A DNA stretch of 64,000 nt from Ichthyophis bannanicus (Eukaryota; Chordata; Amphibia; Gymnophiona; Ichthyophiidae), in contig CM066033.1 in NCBI GenBank assembly GCA_033557465.1, positions 710,011,637 to 710,075,636 on the forward strand, in the 5' to 3' direction. A model generated the notes under the pieces. It ran no database searches, was not told the origin of the DNA, and saw nothing but the letters and a program-made list of their open reading frames with translations. The position numbers were made by a program, and so were the translations under genes. Within the stretch, counting starts at the first letter, position 1, and each line of letters begins with the position of its first letter. Below, one piece after another: positions 51,640 through 61,186 of the stretch.

Positions 51640-53430
51640 AGAGTTGAGTCAAAAACCCTGAGGGGGTTGGGACTGCTGGGCTGTAGCAGCCCCTGCAGGT
51701 TTTGCCCTGACCTGTTTAGGCTGCTGACGCTTAGGAGCAAAACAAGCTGCAGAAGATTGTTGGCCAGTATTTGTAGCAAATCTGGCCTTCTTATAGAAAG
51801 GCTTCTTGAAAGGTTTTTTCTTGACAGGGGCAGAGGTAGACTTAGAAAGTCTATCTAAAGCAGCATTTTCTGCATCCATTTGGGTGGCTTTGATTTGCCA
51901 CTCCTTACCAAACAGATTCTCTCCTGTACAGGGCAGATTTCCCAACCAATCCTGGACCCAGAGCTCTAGGTCAGAGGCCTGGAGCCAAGCAATTCTGCGA
52001 GCTGCTATGGCAATACCTGAGGCTCTGCTAGCACCCTCAAAGGAGTCAAAGGCTGCCCTATTGGAGAACTTTGATATATCTTGGGTATGCTTTAGCAAAA
52101 GAAGGAACTCCTCCTTTCTATCCTCTGGGATAAAGGGGAGAAAATGGCGTATTTTCAATGCAATCTCCTTCAGAAACATGCCCATATAGAGGCTGTATGA
52201 ATGATTCTGGCAATAAGCATACTTGCTTGGACGATTTTTCTACCAAAAGCATCCAAAGTCCTACATTCTCTTCCTGGAGGAGTAGAAGAGTGTCTTTTGG
52301 TACTCTTTATCCTTTTCATAGCTGACTGCACCACAATAGAGTGGTGAGGGAGCTGAGTTTTTTGAAAACCAGGAGGAGGGGGGACACGATACATGGTGTC
52401 CAACCAACGAGAATGTGGAGATAGGGTGAGAGGAGTCTCCCATAAGTCCATCATGTTTTCTTGAAGAATTTCATGAATGGGCAAGGTGACTGCCTCTTTG
52501 GGAACCTTAGAGTATCCAAAAATATCTAATTTTTTTGCTCTAGGTTCTTTTTCAGAGGTTACTGAAATAGAGAGACCTTTAGCCACTTCAATGATTAAGT
52601 CTTGAAAGGACAAATCCTCTGGAGGAGACATTCTCCTCTTTGGAGAAGAGGGCTCTTCAGGTAGAGTTAGGGATACTTCAGCAGAGTCATCTGATGAATC
52701 AGAATCATCAGAAGACTCGAAGTAACGTCTGTTTGCTTCCAGGGAACGACCAGTATCGACATCGGGGGTACCCGGAACCGGATCGGTATCGGGGAAAACC
52801 CCGGAACCGGGAACCGGAATCGGTATCCTGGTCGATGTGGATGCCCTGGGTACCGGTATCAGTTGTGGTACCGGAACCGGAGTCGGTACCGCTTGCTGCG
52901 GTACCGAGGGCGTCGCAGCTCTAATAAAAGCCATAATAGCCTGCTGCATGGATTGAACTGTATGATCCATAGACGCCACGACTGTCTGGATGTCGGTACC
53001 GGAAGATTGAGCCGGTACCCCAGAGCAGTCTAACAGGTGATCGGTCGAGGCCGTGCCATCGATGTCAACCTGTAACTCCATAGAAGGAGCTTTGGAAGCC
53101 GGAGCTTCCCGCCGGGGTTGTTTGGCTGGGGCAGGGTCCTCAGGGTCAAGCCCGGGGGCATCTCGATACTGGGAGGGAGATTTGCCCTTTGAGGACCTGC
53201 CAGAGGAATGTTTGGTTACCTGAGATCCATCAGGAGAGGAAGACCTAGAAGATGTCGATGCTGGAGTATCTGTAGAAAACAGCATGTGAAACTTGGCTGC
53301 CCGGTTTTGTAAGCCACGTTTAGACATCAAAGAACAGGATGGTCAATCCGGAATGGAGTGGTCAGGCCCCAAACATTTAAGACACCATTCATGGGTGTCT
53401 GTGACTGATATAGTACCGCTACACTTGGTG
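51640..53430 (-). pseudogene. DIRS B3 gag-like gene
   Basis: The upstream reading at about 53434-53345 gives FKKCTKCSGTISVTDTHEWC then LKCLGPDHS, a zinc-ribbon-like C-x2-C pair; a stop separates it from the main frame (53330-52170). The main frame has a serine-rich N-terminus, a VP-rich region (PTPVPVPQLIPVPRA, IPIPVPGSG), an acidic serine run (SSDDSDSSDDSAE) and a conserved helical domain (MSPPEDLSFQDLIIEVAKGL; LPHHSIVVQSAMKRIKSTK). A one-base shift at about 52190 moves the C-terminal part (52185-51649: LKHTQDISKFSNRAAFD, KKKPFKKPFYKKARF). Presumed capsid-like nucleic-acid-binding protein. Confidence 0.8.
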
Positions 53431-53689
53431 CATTTTTTAAAACCAGAAGCTTGTTTCTCCATGAGGGAGAATTCTGTGAAGGCCTAGAGGCCTCACAGAA
53501 CAAACACACCAAGTGGGGAAAAATAAGATTTTTTTTAATTTTTTTTTGAAGAAATAAAGAAAAAAGACCGGCGGTACCGGTCCGGAATCGGGGAAGGCAG
53601 ACACGCGGCCAAAGAAACAAATTAAAATAACAACTTCTTCAGCGGTGACAGGAACACGACCTGCTGGCTCCGCGGAAAAAGAAGAACTG

Positions 53690-53846
53690 AGGAGAGTTGG
53701 TCAGGAAGGCGGGAAGGCAGCGCGCATGCGCAGTGGGAGGCCCCAAAAGCTTTCCTTCTGGGAAGCTGGGGAGCTTTCCCGCGCAGGCTCCATCGGTACC
53801 GACGTACCCATATGTGAGGACTTATTCCTGCTTGTTCCTGGAGATA
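53690..53846 (-). repeat. Right inverted terminal repeat of DIRS B3
   Basis: Read in reverse complement from 53846: ATCTCCAGGAACAAGCAGG, AAGTCCTCACATATGGGTAC, CGGTACCGATGGAGCC, GCGGGAAAGCTCCCC. It matches the left repeat base for base over long stretches and lies just upstream of the gag leader. Confidence 0.85.
53722..53731 (-). promoter_or_regulatory. NRF1-type palindrome in the DIRS B terminal repeat
   Basis: GCGCATGCGC is a perfect NRF1 core within the 5' terminal repeat of B3, about 115 bases inside the 5' end. The left repeat and the other copies have one-base variants (GCGCATGCAC at about 48384 and 59790; CGCGCATGTGC near 47243). Confidence 0.45.
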
Positions 53847-54048
53847 TCAAATTCCTTGCAGTTTCAGATTGTCTCAAAGCAGTTCAATCAGTTGGGGCAG
53901 AAGTTGGTGATACAACAGACTTCCCTTACTACTGTTAATTCCAAGGTGGTTTCTTTGGAGACTTGCTTGTGCCACGTTCAAGAGACTACCCTTACAGTAA
54001 TTAATATTCTGAGGTTAGTCATAGGAAGCTTGAATTTCTTGAGAATTC

Positions 54049-54056
54049 ATCTAGAT
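54049..54056 (+). repeat. 8-bp target duplication of the hAT element
   Basis: ATCTAGAT lies here and again at 56232-56239. Eight base pairs is the duplication length made by hAT transposases. Confidence 0.9.
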
Positions 54057-55059
54057 CAGGGGTCTCAAACTCAAATTGCTTTGAGGGCCAAATGAGGACT
54101 TGAAAAATAACCCGGGGGCCGCATAAGACATGGGGCCTCATTTGCATAAATATTTGCATAATATTACCATACCCTAACTTTTAGTAAACATGCCTCTTAA
54201 TGAGTGTATGGATAAAGAAAGACTAAAAGATTTCTACATTACTATAATCCAGTGCCAACCGCCAAGCACATTAGGAACTACTACAAACACTGCCCATTTA
54301 GAACCATTGCAAACCCGCCATATCCTAACAGCACTACCAGGACTCACAAAGCACCATACCCTACCTATCAAAAGGCAACACTGCAAATATTAAATCAATA
54401 CATTTCAGAGAATAATACATGACCAACTGGGGAAAGAGAACAAGTAGCAATGTCAAATAGGAATTACAAACAGAATACCTCAGCTCAGTTACACATGCAG
54501 AACATACACCATCACCAAACAAGGAATCAAAATTTAGAAACAAGACAATAATTAAACTGGGAACCCCAAAAGCCAAACTTGGAATGTACAACAACACTGT
54601 AGAAATAAAACTATAAATTAATTTCCTCTTGTACTAAACAAAGCGCAGACGTTATTGATGCACATTTCCCAGAGCTGACATATTCCAGTTAATAAATTCA
54701 AAATAAAGAGATATTTTTCTACCTTTTGTGCATTTTTTTTCAGTAGCAATTGTTCTAGCCACTTTTTTCTGGTTTCTTCGTGCCTTCTGCTAACTCTCCA
54801 TCATCTGCTGTCCATTTGTCCTTTCTTCTCTCCTAGTTTTTTTTTCCATTCTCCCTCTACATCTGCTTTAACATACTAATCTTTCTCCTTTTGCTCTTTC
54901 CTCATTCCTATTTCATCCACTCAAATTTTACCCCTCCATCCTCAATCCCCACTTACTCTCCCAATACCTGGCCAATTGTAGATTTGTCTTCCCTCCCACA
55001 CAAAATATTTTTCCCTTCTCCATTTCACTCTCCCAGCTCCATCTCTTTCTAATCCTCCC

Positions 55060-55690
55060 CAACATCAGCTCCCTTCTAGTTCCAGCCCCACACAGCACCT
55101 GCTCCCTTCTAGTCCCTGCATCAGCCCATTTCCAATCCTAGCTCCCCCCATCAGCCTATTTACAATGCTATCTCCCTCCCCTCACAGCCCATTTCCATTC
55201 CAAGCCCCCCTCCCCATCAGCCATTTGCAGTTCAAGCCCCCCTCTTCCACTCAGCCCATTTTCAGTCCTAGCAACCCCCCCCAGCCCATTAGCAGTCCTA
55301 GCCCCCCATAGCCCATTACCAGTCCTAACCCCCCATAGCCCACTTCCAGTCTTACCCATCACCCCATTTTCAGTGTTACCCCATCACCCCATATTCAGTC
55401 TTACCCCCCTCAGAGGCCATTACCAGTCCTAGCCCCCCCCATAGCCCATTACCAGTCCTAGCCCCCACATAGCCTATTACCAGTCCTAACCCCCCATCAG
55501 CCCACTTGCAGTCTTACCCCCCATCACCCCATTTTCAGTCTTACCCCCCCCCATAGCCCATTACCAGTCCTAACCCCCCCCATAGCCTATTACCAGTCCT
55601 AACCCTCCCTATCAGCCCACTTGCAGTCTACCCCATCACCATATTTTCAATCTTACCCCCCCCCCATAGCCCATTACCAGTCCTAACCCC
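55060..55690 (+). repeat. C-rich minisatellite inside the hAT element
   Basis: Repeated degenerate units of the form CCCATTACCAGTCCTA-ACCCCCCATAG or CCCACTTGCAGTCTTA-CCCCCCATCA, roughly 25-40 bases long, at least fifteen units. Spacing and sequence vary, with no conserved direct repeat plus unique spacers. Confidence 0.8.
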
Positions 55691-55721
55691 CCTCCCCCCA
55701 TCAGCACAGGTAAATTTTAAA

Positions 55722-56135
55722 AAATCCAAACTTGCTGCTGCTGCTGCCGCCGCCGCAGTATCAAGCGTCCCGCGGGCCCCTCTGCCCGGCAGAGTCCTCT
55801 CCTCCCTGCAGCATCAGCTCTAAAAGCTGCGGCTTTCAGAGCCGCGAAGAGAGAGTTTCTCTCTCGCGGCTCTGAAGAGCAGCGAGAGAGAAACTCTCTC
55901 TCTTCAGCTCCAAAAGCGGCGGGAATTGAGCCGCTGCTTTTGGAGCTGGAGAGAGAGAGTTTCTCTCTCGCTGCTCTTCAGAGCCGCGAGAGAGAAACTC
56001 TCTCTTCACGGTTCTGAAAGCCGCCGCTTTTGGAGCTGATGTTGCAGGGAGGAGAGAACTCTGCCAGGCAGAGGGGCGCCGCGGGACGCTTGATACTGTG
56101 ACGGCGGCGGCGGCAGCAGCAGCAAGTTTGGATTT
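55722..56135. repeat. About 410-bp imperfect palindrome inside the hAT element
   Basis: The outer left arm (AATCCAAACTTGCTGCTGCT, GCCGCCGCCGCAGTATCAAG, CGTCCCGCGG) is answered on the right by CCGCGGGACGCTTGATACTG, GGCGGCGGCGGCAGCAGCAG, CAAGTTTGGATT. Inner arms add several nested hairpins built of GAGAGAAACTCTCTC and CTCTTCAGAGCCGCGAG. The centre is near 55925. Confidence 0.85.
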
Positions 56136-57161
56136 TTTTTTTACTCTACCGGCCAGCTGCTTAACAAGCCGGGCCAAATGCATTGCGAGCCGCACAAGAT
56201 GCTCTCGCGGGCCGCGTGTTTGAGACCCCGGATCTAGATGTAGGAACTTGAAAGTTCTTAACTTTCTCAAAGTGCCATCTATCGGCCTTGGAACAGTTTA
56301 AGAAATCTATGATTTCTCTTCTGAAAGATCCCAGTGAATCGCTTCCACCAATTTCTAAAGCTTTCTAATTGCCTACTACTAAAGTCAAAGCTGAGGACAA
56401 TTTGGAGCAGTCCTCAGCTTTGTCTTGTGATAGCCTGGACCTGACTGCTTATTTGGAAAAGACTGCATGTGAGGATGACATCCACGTTGTTGGTCACTTT
56501 GGCGTTAGAGGCTGACAAGGATTGGATCCCAAAAATGTTCTTTTGTACTTCAAATAAAGTGTTAATGGATTCCCGGATCAGGATTTTTCCAGATGTTTCT
56601 AGGGCAATGCAGAAAAGGAGGAAACAATTTTGGTTACTTAGACCTGGAGTTCTTCAATTGGGTGGGCTTTTCTTTATACATTTTCCCTGTAAATGTTCAG
56701 TGAAGTTGGCTGCTTCCAGTTATATTTTCTTTGACCCAATTGTCCTCCACTATTTGCTCCAGGCTGCAGACCGCTCAAACCTCCCGCAAGAATGCTCCAA
56801 ATAGGGGCCCTGTTGTAGAATAGGGTCTCTGTGGCATTATAGATTAAGACCCCTTGAGTCCATTTTGCTTATATGTCTGTAGGATATTTCCTATGATTAG
56901 TGACCTCCTCTTCACCCTTCTTTCTGGTTGAGGACTTCTTGGCAAGATCTATACTTTGATTCCTCGTTGTAAGATACTGTTTTGAAAGTAAATACACTTC
57001 AGTACTTTTCTGGAGTCCCTTGCTCTTTTCTGTGCAAGATATTCTTGTTTGTTTTTTTGTGAAAATTTCATAAATAAAAGAAAAATGAACACTTAACATG
57101 ATCCTTCGAAGGCTTATTTTCCACATCCACCTTATTTGCCGATTTAGCTATCCAATCCTTA

Positions 57162-58462
57162 TACGAGGTGTGACAAAAGAGAAACAAGACTGGCAGCCAC
57201 ACCCATGACTCAATGCCAATTGGCTAACCGCTTATGTCACTGTGTTGTGCAACATCTCGCCACTATTCTGCTATTATTTTTCGTCTCTCTCACTCTGTTT
57301 TTCTTTTTCAGGTTTTTTTGTAGCACACTACTCCGTCGCTTTGTCACACAACTGGAGGTGGCAGAAATATGGAGCAAGAATCAACTTGAAATTTCTGGTT
57401 AAGTTGGAGAAGGGCCCAACTGAGTGCCTCCAATTTCTCCAAAAGGCTAAATGGAGAAGATGCAATGTCAAGACCACAAGTCTTCGAGTGGCACAAATGC
57501 TCCAAGACCAGCCACGAGGAGGTAGAGGATGACCTCAAGTCAGGACAGTCTTCCACGACAAAGACGGCTGAGAACACTGACAGAGTGAACCAGCTGGTGC
57601 GGATGATAGCTGAGGAGCTCAGCCTGAACAGGGAGTCAGTGCGGACCATCTTGGTGTAAGAGCTGGGGATGTGGAAAGTGTGCATCAAGATGGTGCCCAG
57701 GCTTTTATCAGACGACCAGAAGGAGCACCAGGTCAATGTTTGTTGAGACTTGCTAGAGAAGATCAGAGAAGACCCAGAGTTCATTGGCCGAGTCATCACA
57801 GGAGACGAGACTTGGGTCTTCCAGTACGACCCTGAAAGCAAGAGAGAGAGCCTGCAGTGGAAGACTCGCCTGTCACCCAGACAAGAAAGTACGCTTGTCC
57901 AAATCAAGGATCAAGGTCATGCTGATCGTATTCTTTGACCAGAAGGGAGTGGTCCATCATGAGTTTGTGCCTGAGGGTCAGAGAGTCAACCAGCACTTCT
58001 ACCAGCAGGTCCTCAATCACCTCCATGACCGGGTTTGGCGCAGCAGGTGGGCTCCGTGGAGAGACAAGTCGTGGCTGCTCCACAACAATGCACCCGCACA
58101 CACCGCGCTCAGTGTGAGGCAGTTCTTGGCCAACAAACATATCACAGCTCTCAACCACCCTCCTTATTCCCCAGATCTTGCACCATGCGACTTCTGTCTC
58201 TTCCCCAGGCTGAAGACTGTGCTCAAAGGAACTCATTTCACCTCTGTAGAAGAGATCAAGGTCACTGTGATGAGGGAGTTGAGGGACCTCAAGGAGGAGG
58301 ACATTACCGAGTGCTTCCGTACATAGCAGAAGCAAAGGCAAAAGTGCATTAACTCGGGGGGGGGGGGGGACTACTTTGAAGGGGACTATCCGTAATTTCT
58401 CTGTAGATTTTGTAATAAAACATTTCTGGGACAATCTTGTTTCTTTTTTGTCCCACCTCGTA
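57162..58462 (+). mobile_element. mariner transposon, complete length (1,301 bp)
   Basis: The left end TACGAGGTGTGACAAAAGAG and the inverse right end TACGAGGTGGGACAAAAAAG match with few differences over about 32 bases, and TA flanks both sides (57160-57161, 58463-58464). The length is typical of mariner. It carries one transposase pseudogene on the plus strand. Confidence 0.9.
57370..58326 (+). pseudogene. mariner transposase
   Basis: N-terminal helix-turn-helix pieces are in two frames (INLKFLVKLEKGPTECLQFL; VEDDLKSGQSSTTKTAENTD). The catalytic domain has RVITGDETWVFQYDPESK (first Asp), then a frameshift at about 57880. KVMLIVFFDQKGVVHHEFVP, NQHFYQQVLNHLHDR, SWLLHNNAPAHTA and YSPDLAPCDFCLFPRLK (third Asp) follow. 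The second catalytic Asp, normally in LLHDNAPAH, reads Asn. Stops occur near 57660 and 57745. By family a DD34D cut-and-paste enzyme, here dead both by frame and by active site. Confidence 0.85.
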
Positions 58463-58619
58463 TACTAAAATCACACAGGATGAGGCACTGGAGATTGTGC
58501 AAGCATTATAGTTGAATTAATATAAACCTTGTATGCCCAAGCATTTTGTTATGCAGCTGTTAACTGATTTTTGAAACAGAACTACTTTCTGCATGAGAAT
58601 GACTTTTACTTACAAATCC
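58463..58619. other. Unassigned sequence
   Basis: Short AT-rich interval after the mariner. Nothing recognised. Confidence 0.5.
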
Positions 58620-59640
58620 AGATTTTAGGGGAGTTTGCGCTACTGGGGGGAAAATCTGAGGATATACATATAGAAGACCTTCCCCAAATCCATGACAAAG
58701 ACATCAGAGGCCAGCTTGCCATATATCCCTACTGAAGTACTTTTCTGTTTTGAGACATAGTGAATAGGTCTATCAATGGGTTGTTTTACTCTTGAAAAAT
58801 CTGAGCTGTTTGTTCCATATCCAGGGACCATTCATGAGGTCATGAACAACTTAGCCTGTGTGTCAGGGTGTTGTCCTTCCCAGCCAGGTATGTGGTTCCG
58901 AGGGCCATCCCTTGAGAGATTGTTCTGTTCTACATCCTGCTTTCCAACACAGGAGGTAGTAACCTATTCCTCCCTGCCAATTGATGCAATGCACTACAAC
59001 TTGTTGTTCTGTGCTAGTATAATTTTGTTGGCCAAGTTGATCTTTGAAAGTATTCAAAGCAGTTCAGACTGCTCCCAATTCCAAGAAATTTATCTGATGA
59101 AGTTTCTCCTGGATAAGGCATATTTCTCAAAGATGAAGCTGATCATACATGGGCTTCCTAGTCCAGTCTGGATGCAACTTTGAAGAGTATTGTTTGGCAT
59201 GGCAAAATTTAGAAGGCGATGTCCTTTGAAAAACTGGATTCTACCATCCACTAGGGTCAGAGTCAGAGAGCTCTGTTGACATATGACGTCCTGAAGCTTC
59301 TGAGTGGCTCAAGTCCACTATGCACTCAAGATCCATTGAGCTTCTCATTTTGAGATGTTTACATGTAGTGTTGAAGCAGTGTGGTCCGAAATCCCCAACA
59401 TGCTCTAGGATGATATCTACTAACTCTTTAGAACGTCTTCCATTATGGACATTAGAGTGCCACTATTCCATTATGGAAGAAAGGCTTTTGACCACATCAT
59501 ATCTAGCAGACTAACTATGAATTACAATTGAGTTGACAAACTTAATTGTGACTTGGGATAATTTATGATGAACCCTAGTAACTCTCACATCTAGATGGAG
59601 GTATGCATAAATTCTTCAGCTCCTTCACAGATGTGCTCAT
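58620..59640 (-). pseudogene. Ancient DIRS RNase H region fragment
   Basis: Minus-strand echoes of family B polymerase: INWQGGIGYYLLCWKAG where intact copies read INKQGGTGSLSLCNEAL, and FGEGLLYVYPQIF where they read WGQGFLYAFPPIP. Heavily decayed, no continuous frame. It lies immediately left of the young copy B4. The call depends on two short similarities in the right order and spacing. Confidence 0.45.
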
Positions 59641-59934
59641 CCAGCAGAAAGCACAGTTAGTTACTTACCTGTAACAGGTGATCTCTGGAAACAGCAGGAA
59701 TTAGTCCTCACATATGGGTACGTCGGTACCGACGGAGCCTGCGCGGGAAAGCTCCCCAGCTTCCCAGAAAGAAAACTTTTGGGATCCTCCCACAGCGCAT
59801 GCACGCTGCCTTCCCGCCTTTCCTAACCAACTCTCCTCAGTTCGAGTTTAAAGCTGAGACAATAGAGAGAGAGAGAGGAAAGGAAAGATAGAGAGAGATA
59901 CAACTCCTAGGGGAGGTGGGAGGGTTGTGAGGAC

Positions 59935-60040
59935 TAATTCCTGCTGTTCCCAAAGATCACCTGTTACAGGTAAGTAACTGTGCTATCTCCAGGAACAAGC
60001 AGGAATGAGTCCTCACATATGGGGACTCCCTAGCTAAGAT
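59935..60040 (-). repeat. Internal complementary region of DIRS B4
   Basis: AGATCACCTGTTACAGGTAAG followed by TATCTCCAGGAACAAGCAGG and CCTCACATATGGGG, matching 48500-48610 of B3. Confidence 0.75.
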
Positions 60041-60098
60041 GCCTGGGAGATCCCCAAGGGTATGAGACCCTGTAGGGTTCCTCGTCTTCCTATGGATC

Positions 60099-61186
60099 TC
60101 AGGCATCCATTAAGGGACGGAGGGCAGCCTGACCAAACAAGGCATCCCGGCGGGAGTCCTTGTCCAAACAGTAATGGGCTGTGAAGGTAAGAACCGAGGC
60201 CCAGGTGGCTGCTCGACAGATCTGGTCAATGGACACAGAGTGAAGATGAGCCATAGAGGCGGCCATCGCCCTCACATTGTGAGCTGTGACATGGCCCTCC
60301 AGAGAAAGGTTCTTACTCTGGTAAGCAAAAGAAATACACTGAGCAATCCAATTGGACAGTGTTCTCTTAGAGACTGGAAGTCCTAAATGAGAAGGATCAA
60401 AAGCAACAAAAAGCTGGGAAGACTTTCTATGTTGCTGTGTCCTGTGTAAGTAAAAAGCAAGAGCTCTTTTACAATCTAGAGTATGAAGGTTCCCCTCTGC
60501 ACTGGATGCATGAGGAGCTGGAAAGAAGACAGGTAAATATACCTCTTGATTAAGATGAAAAGGTGAGACCACTTTAGGCATAAAGTGAGGATTTGTCCTA
60601 AGGACTACCTTATCATGATGGAACCTTGTATAAGGTGGATTAGCCACTAGGGCCTGCAGTTCACTGATGCGGCGAGCAGAAGTGACTGCAATAAGGAAAA
60701 TAACCTTCCAGGAAAGAAATTTCAAGGAGGTAGTGGCTAAGGGTTCAAAAGGTGGCTTCATAAGCTGACCAAGAACCAGGTTTAAGTCCCATGCCACCGG
60801 AGGAGGTCGAATGGGAGGTTTAAAGTTAGGCCTCTCATGAATCTTGCAATAAGAGGATGAGAGGAAATAGGTTGTCCATTGAGAGGCTTAACGGATGCTG
60901 CAATAGCACTCAAATGGACCCTTACTGAATTCGTTTTAAGGCCTGCATTAGAGAGATGCAGGAGATATTCCAATAGAGAATTCACAGGAAGTGCCAGAGG
61001 GTCAAGACCCTTTTGAGCACACCAAATGGAAAATCTTTTCAATTTAAAAGCATAGGAACGCCTAGTGGAAGGTTTCCTGGAAGCATGGAGGATATCCTTC
61101 ACTTGCTGAGAGAGATTGAAGTCTTGAAGGTCTAGGCCTTCAGTAACCAAGCTCTGAGGTGAAGGGACTTGGGATTTGGATGCCAC
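60099..61186 (-). pseudogene. DIRS B4 tyrosine recombinase (intact catalytic domain)
   Basis: The core-binding domain frame (61186-60782) has LSQQVKDILHASRKPSTRRS, YAFKLKRFSIWCAQ and TNSVRVHLSAIAASVKPLNG. It shifts at about 60820 because four bases present in B3 are missing after GGGAGGTTTA. The catalytic domain (60797-60099) is then completely open: SARRISELQAL (Arg I), FMPKVVSPFHLNQEVYLP, DPSHLGLPVSKRTLSNWI, GHVTAHNVRAMAAS (His and Arg II), CRAATWASVLTFTAHYCLDK (Tyr). It is the best-preserved recombinase domain in the window; only the upstream shift separates it from its N-terminal half. Confidence 0.85.

Larger units (their letters stand above)
48248..53846 (-). mobile_element. DIRS-type retrotransposon, family B, copy B3 (full length)
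   Basis: The left end (GTTACTTACCTGTAACAGGTG, then AGTCCTCACATATGGGTACG, CGGTACCGATGGAGCCTG, GCGGGAAAGCTCCCC) is matched inversely by the right end (about 53690-53846). The internal complementary region is at about 48500-48610. The minus strand carries gag, RT-RNase H and recombinase in an almost open layout. It is inserted in L1 ORF1 without an evident target duplication. Copy B4 is a close sister. Confidence 0.9.
54057..56231. mobile_element. Non-autonomous hAT transposon with minisatellite and palindrome
   Basis: The terminal inverted repeats are CAGGGGTCTCAAAC at the left and the inverse, CCGGGGTCTCAAAC, at the right. The subterminal GGGCCGC/GCGGCCC motifs are typical of hAT elements of this kind. 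The 2,175-bp interior has no transposase: the short frame at 54190-54393 has no recognisable domain. It contains a C-rich minisatellite (about 55060-55690) and a large inverted repeat (about 55722-56135). Inserted into L1 ORF1. Confidence 0.8.
47992..56805 (+). pseudogene. L1 ORF1, split by two insertions
   Basis: ORF1 pieces: VRPDVFAMQSLWEARFKMEK (to 48247); IVSKQFNQLGQKLVIQQTSL then SKVVSLETCLCHVQETT (coiled coil, 53860-54000); LNFLRIHLD to 54056; then from 56232 the RNA-recognition and C-terminal domain, with DWIPKMFFC near 56515, DSRIRIFPDVSRAMQKRRKQ and FWLLRPGVLQLGGLFF near 56560-56670. The order coiled coil, RRM, basic C-terminal domain is that of L1 ORF1p. Broken by two elements and by stops. 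Confidence 0.6.
47660..57110 (+). mobile_element. L1-type LINE 5' UTR and ORF1, split by DIRS B3 and a hAT element
   Basis: Three pieces read as one L1 in order: 47660-48247 (5' UTR and start of ORF1), 53847-54056 (coiled coil) and 56232-57110 (rest of ORF1). Joining the first two gives LWEARFKMEKAV followed by the coiled-coil segment SNSLQFQIVSKQFNQLGQKL. The 3' limit is uncertain and ORF2 is not recognised. Confidence 0.6.

Noticed and set aside
54190..54393. 67-codon frame as a hAT transposase remnant
   Set aside because: It has no dimerisation or catalytic-domain residues and is followed by unrelated AT-rich DNA.
55060..55690. Possible CRISPR-like array
   Set aside because: Units are degenerate and of unequal length, with no constant repeat separated by unique spacers. 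It is a minisatellite in a vertebrate transposon.
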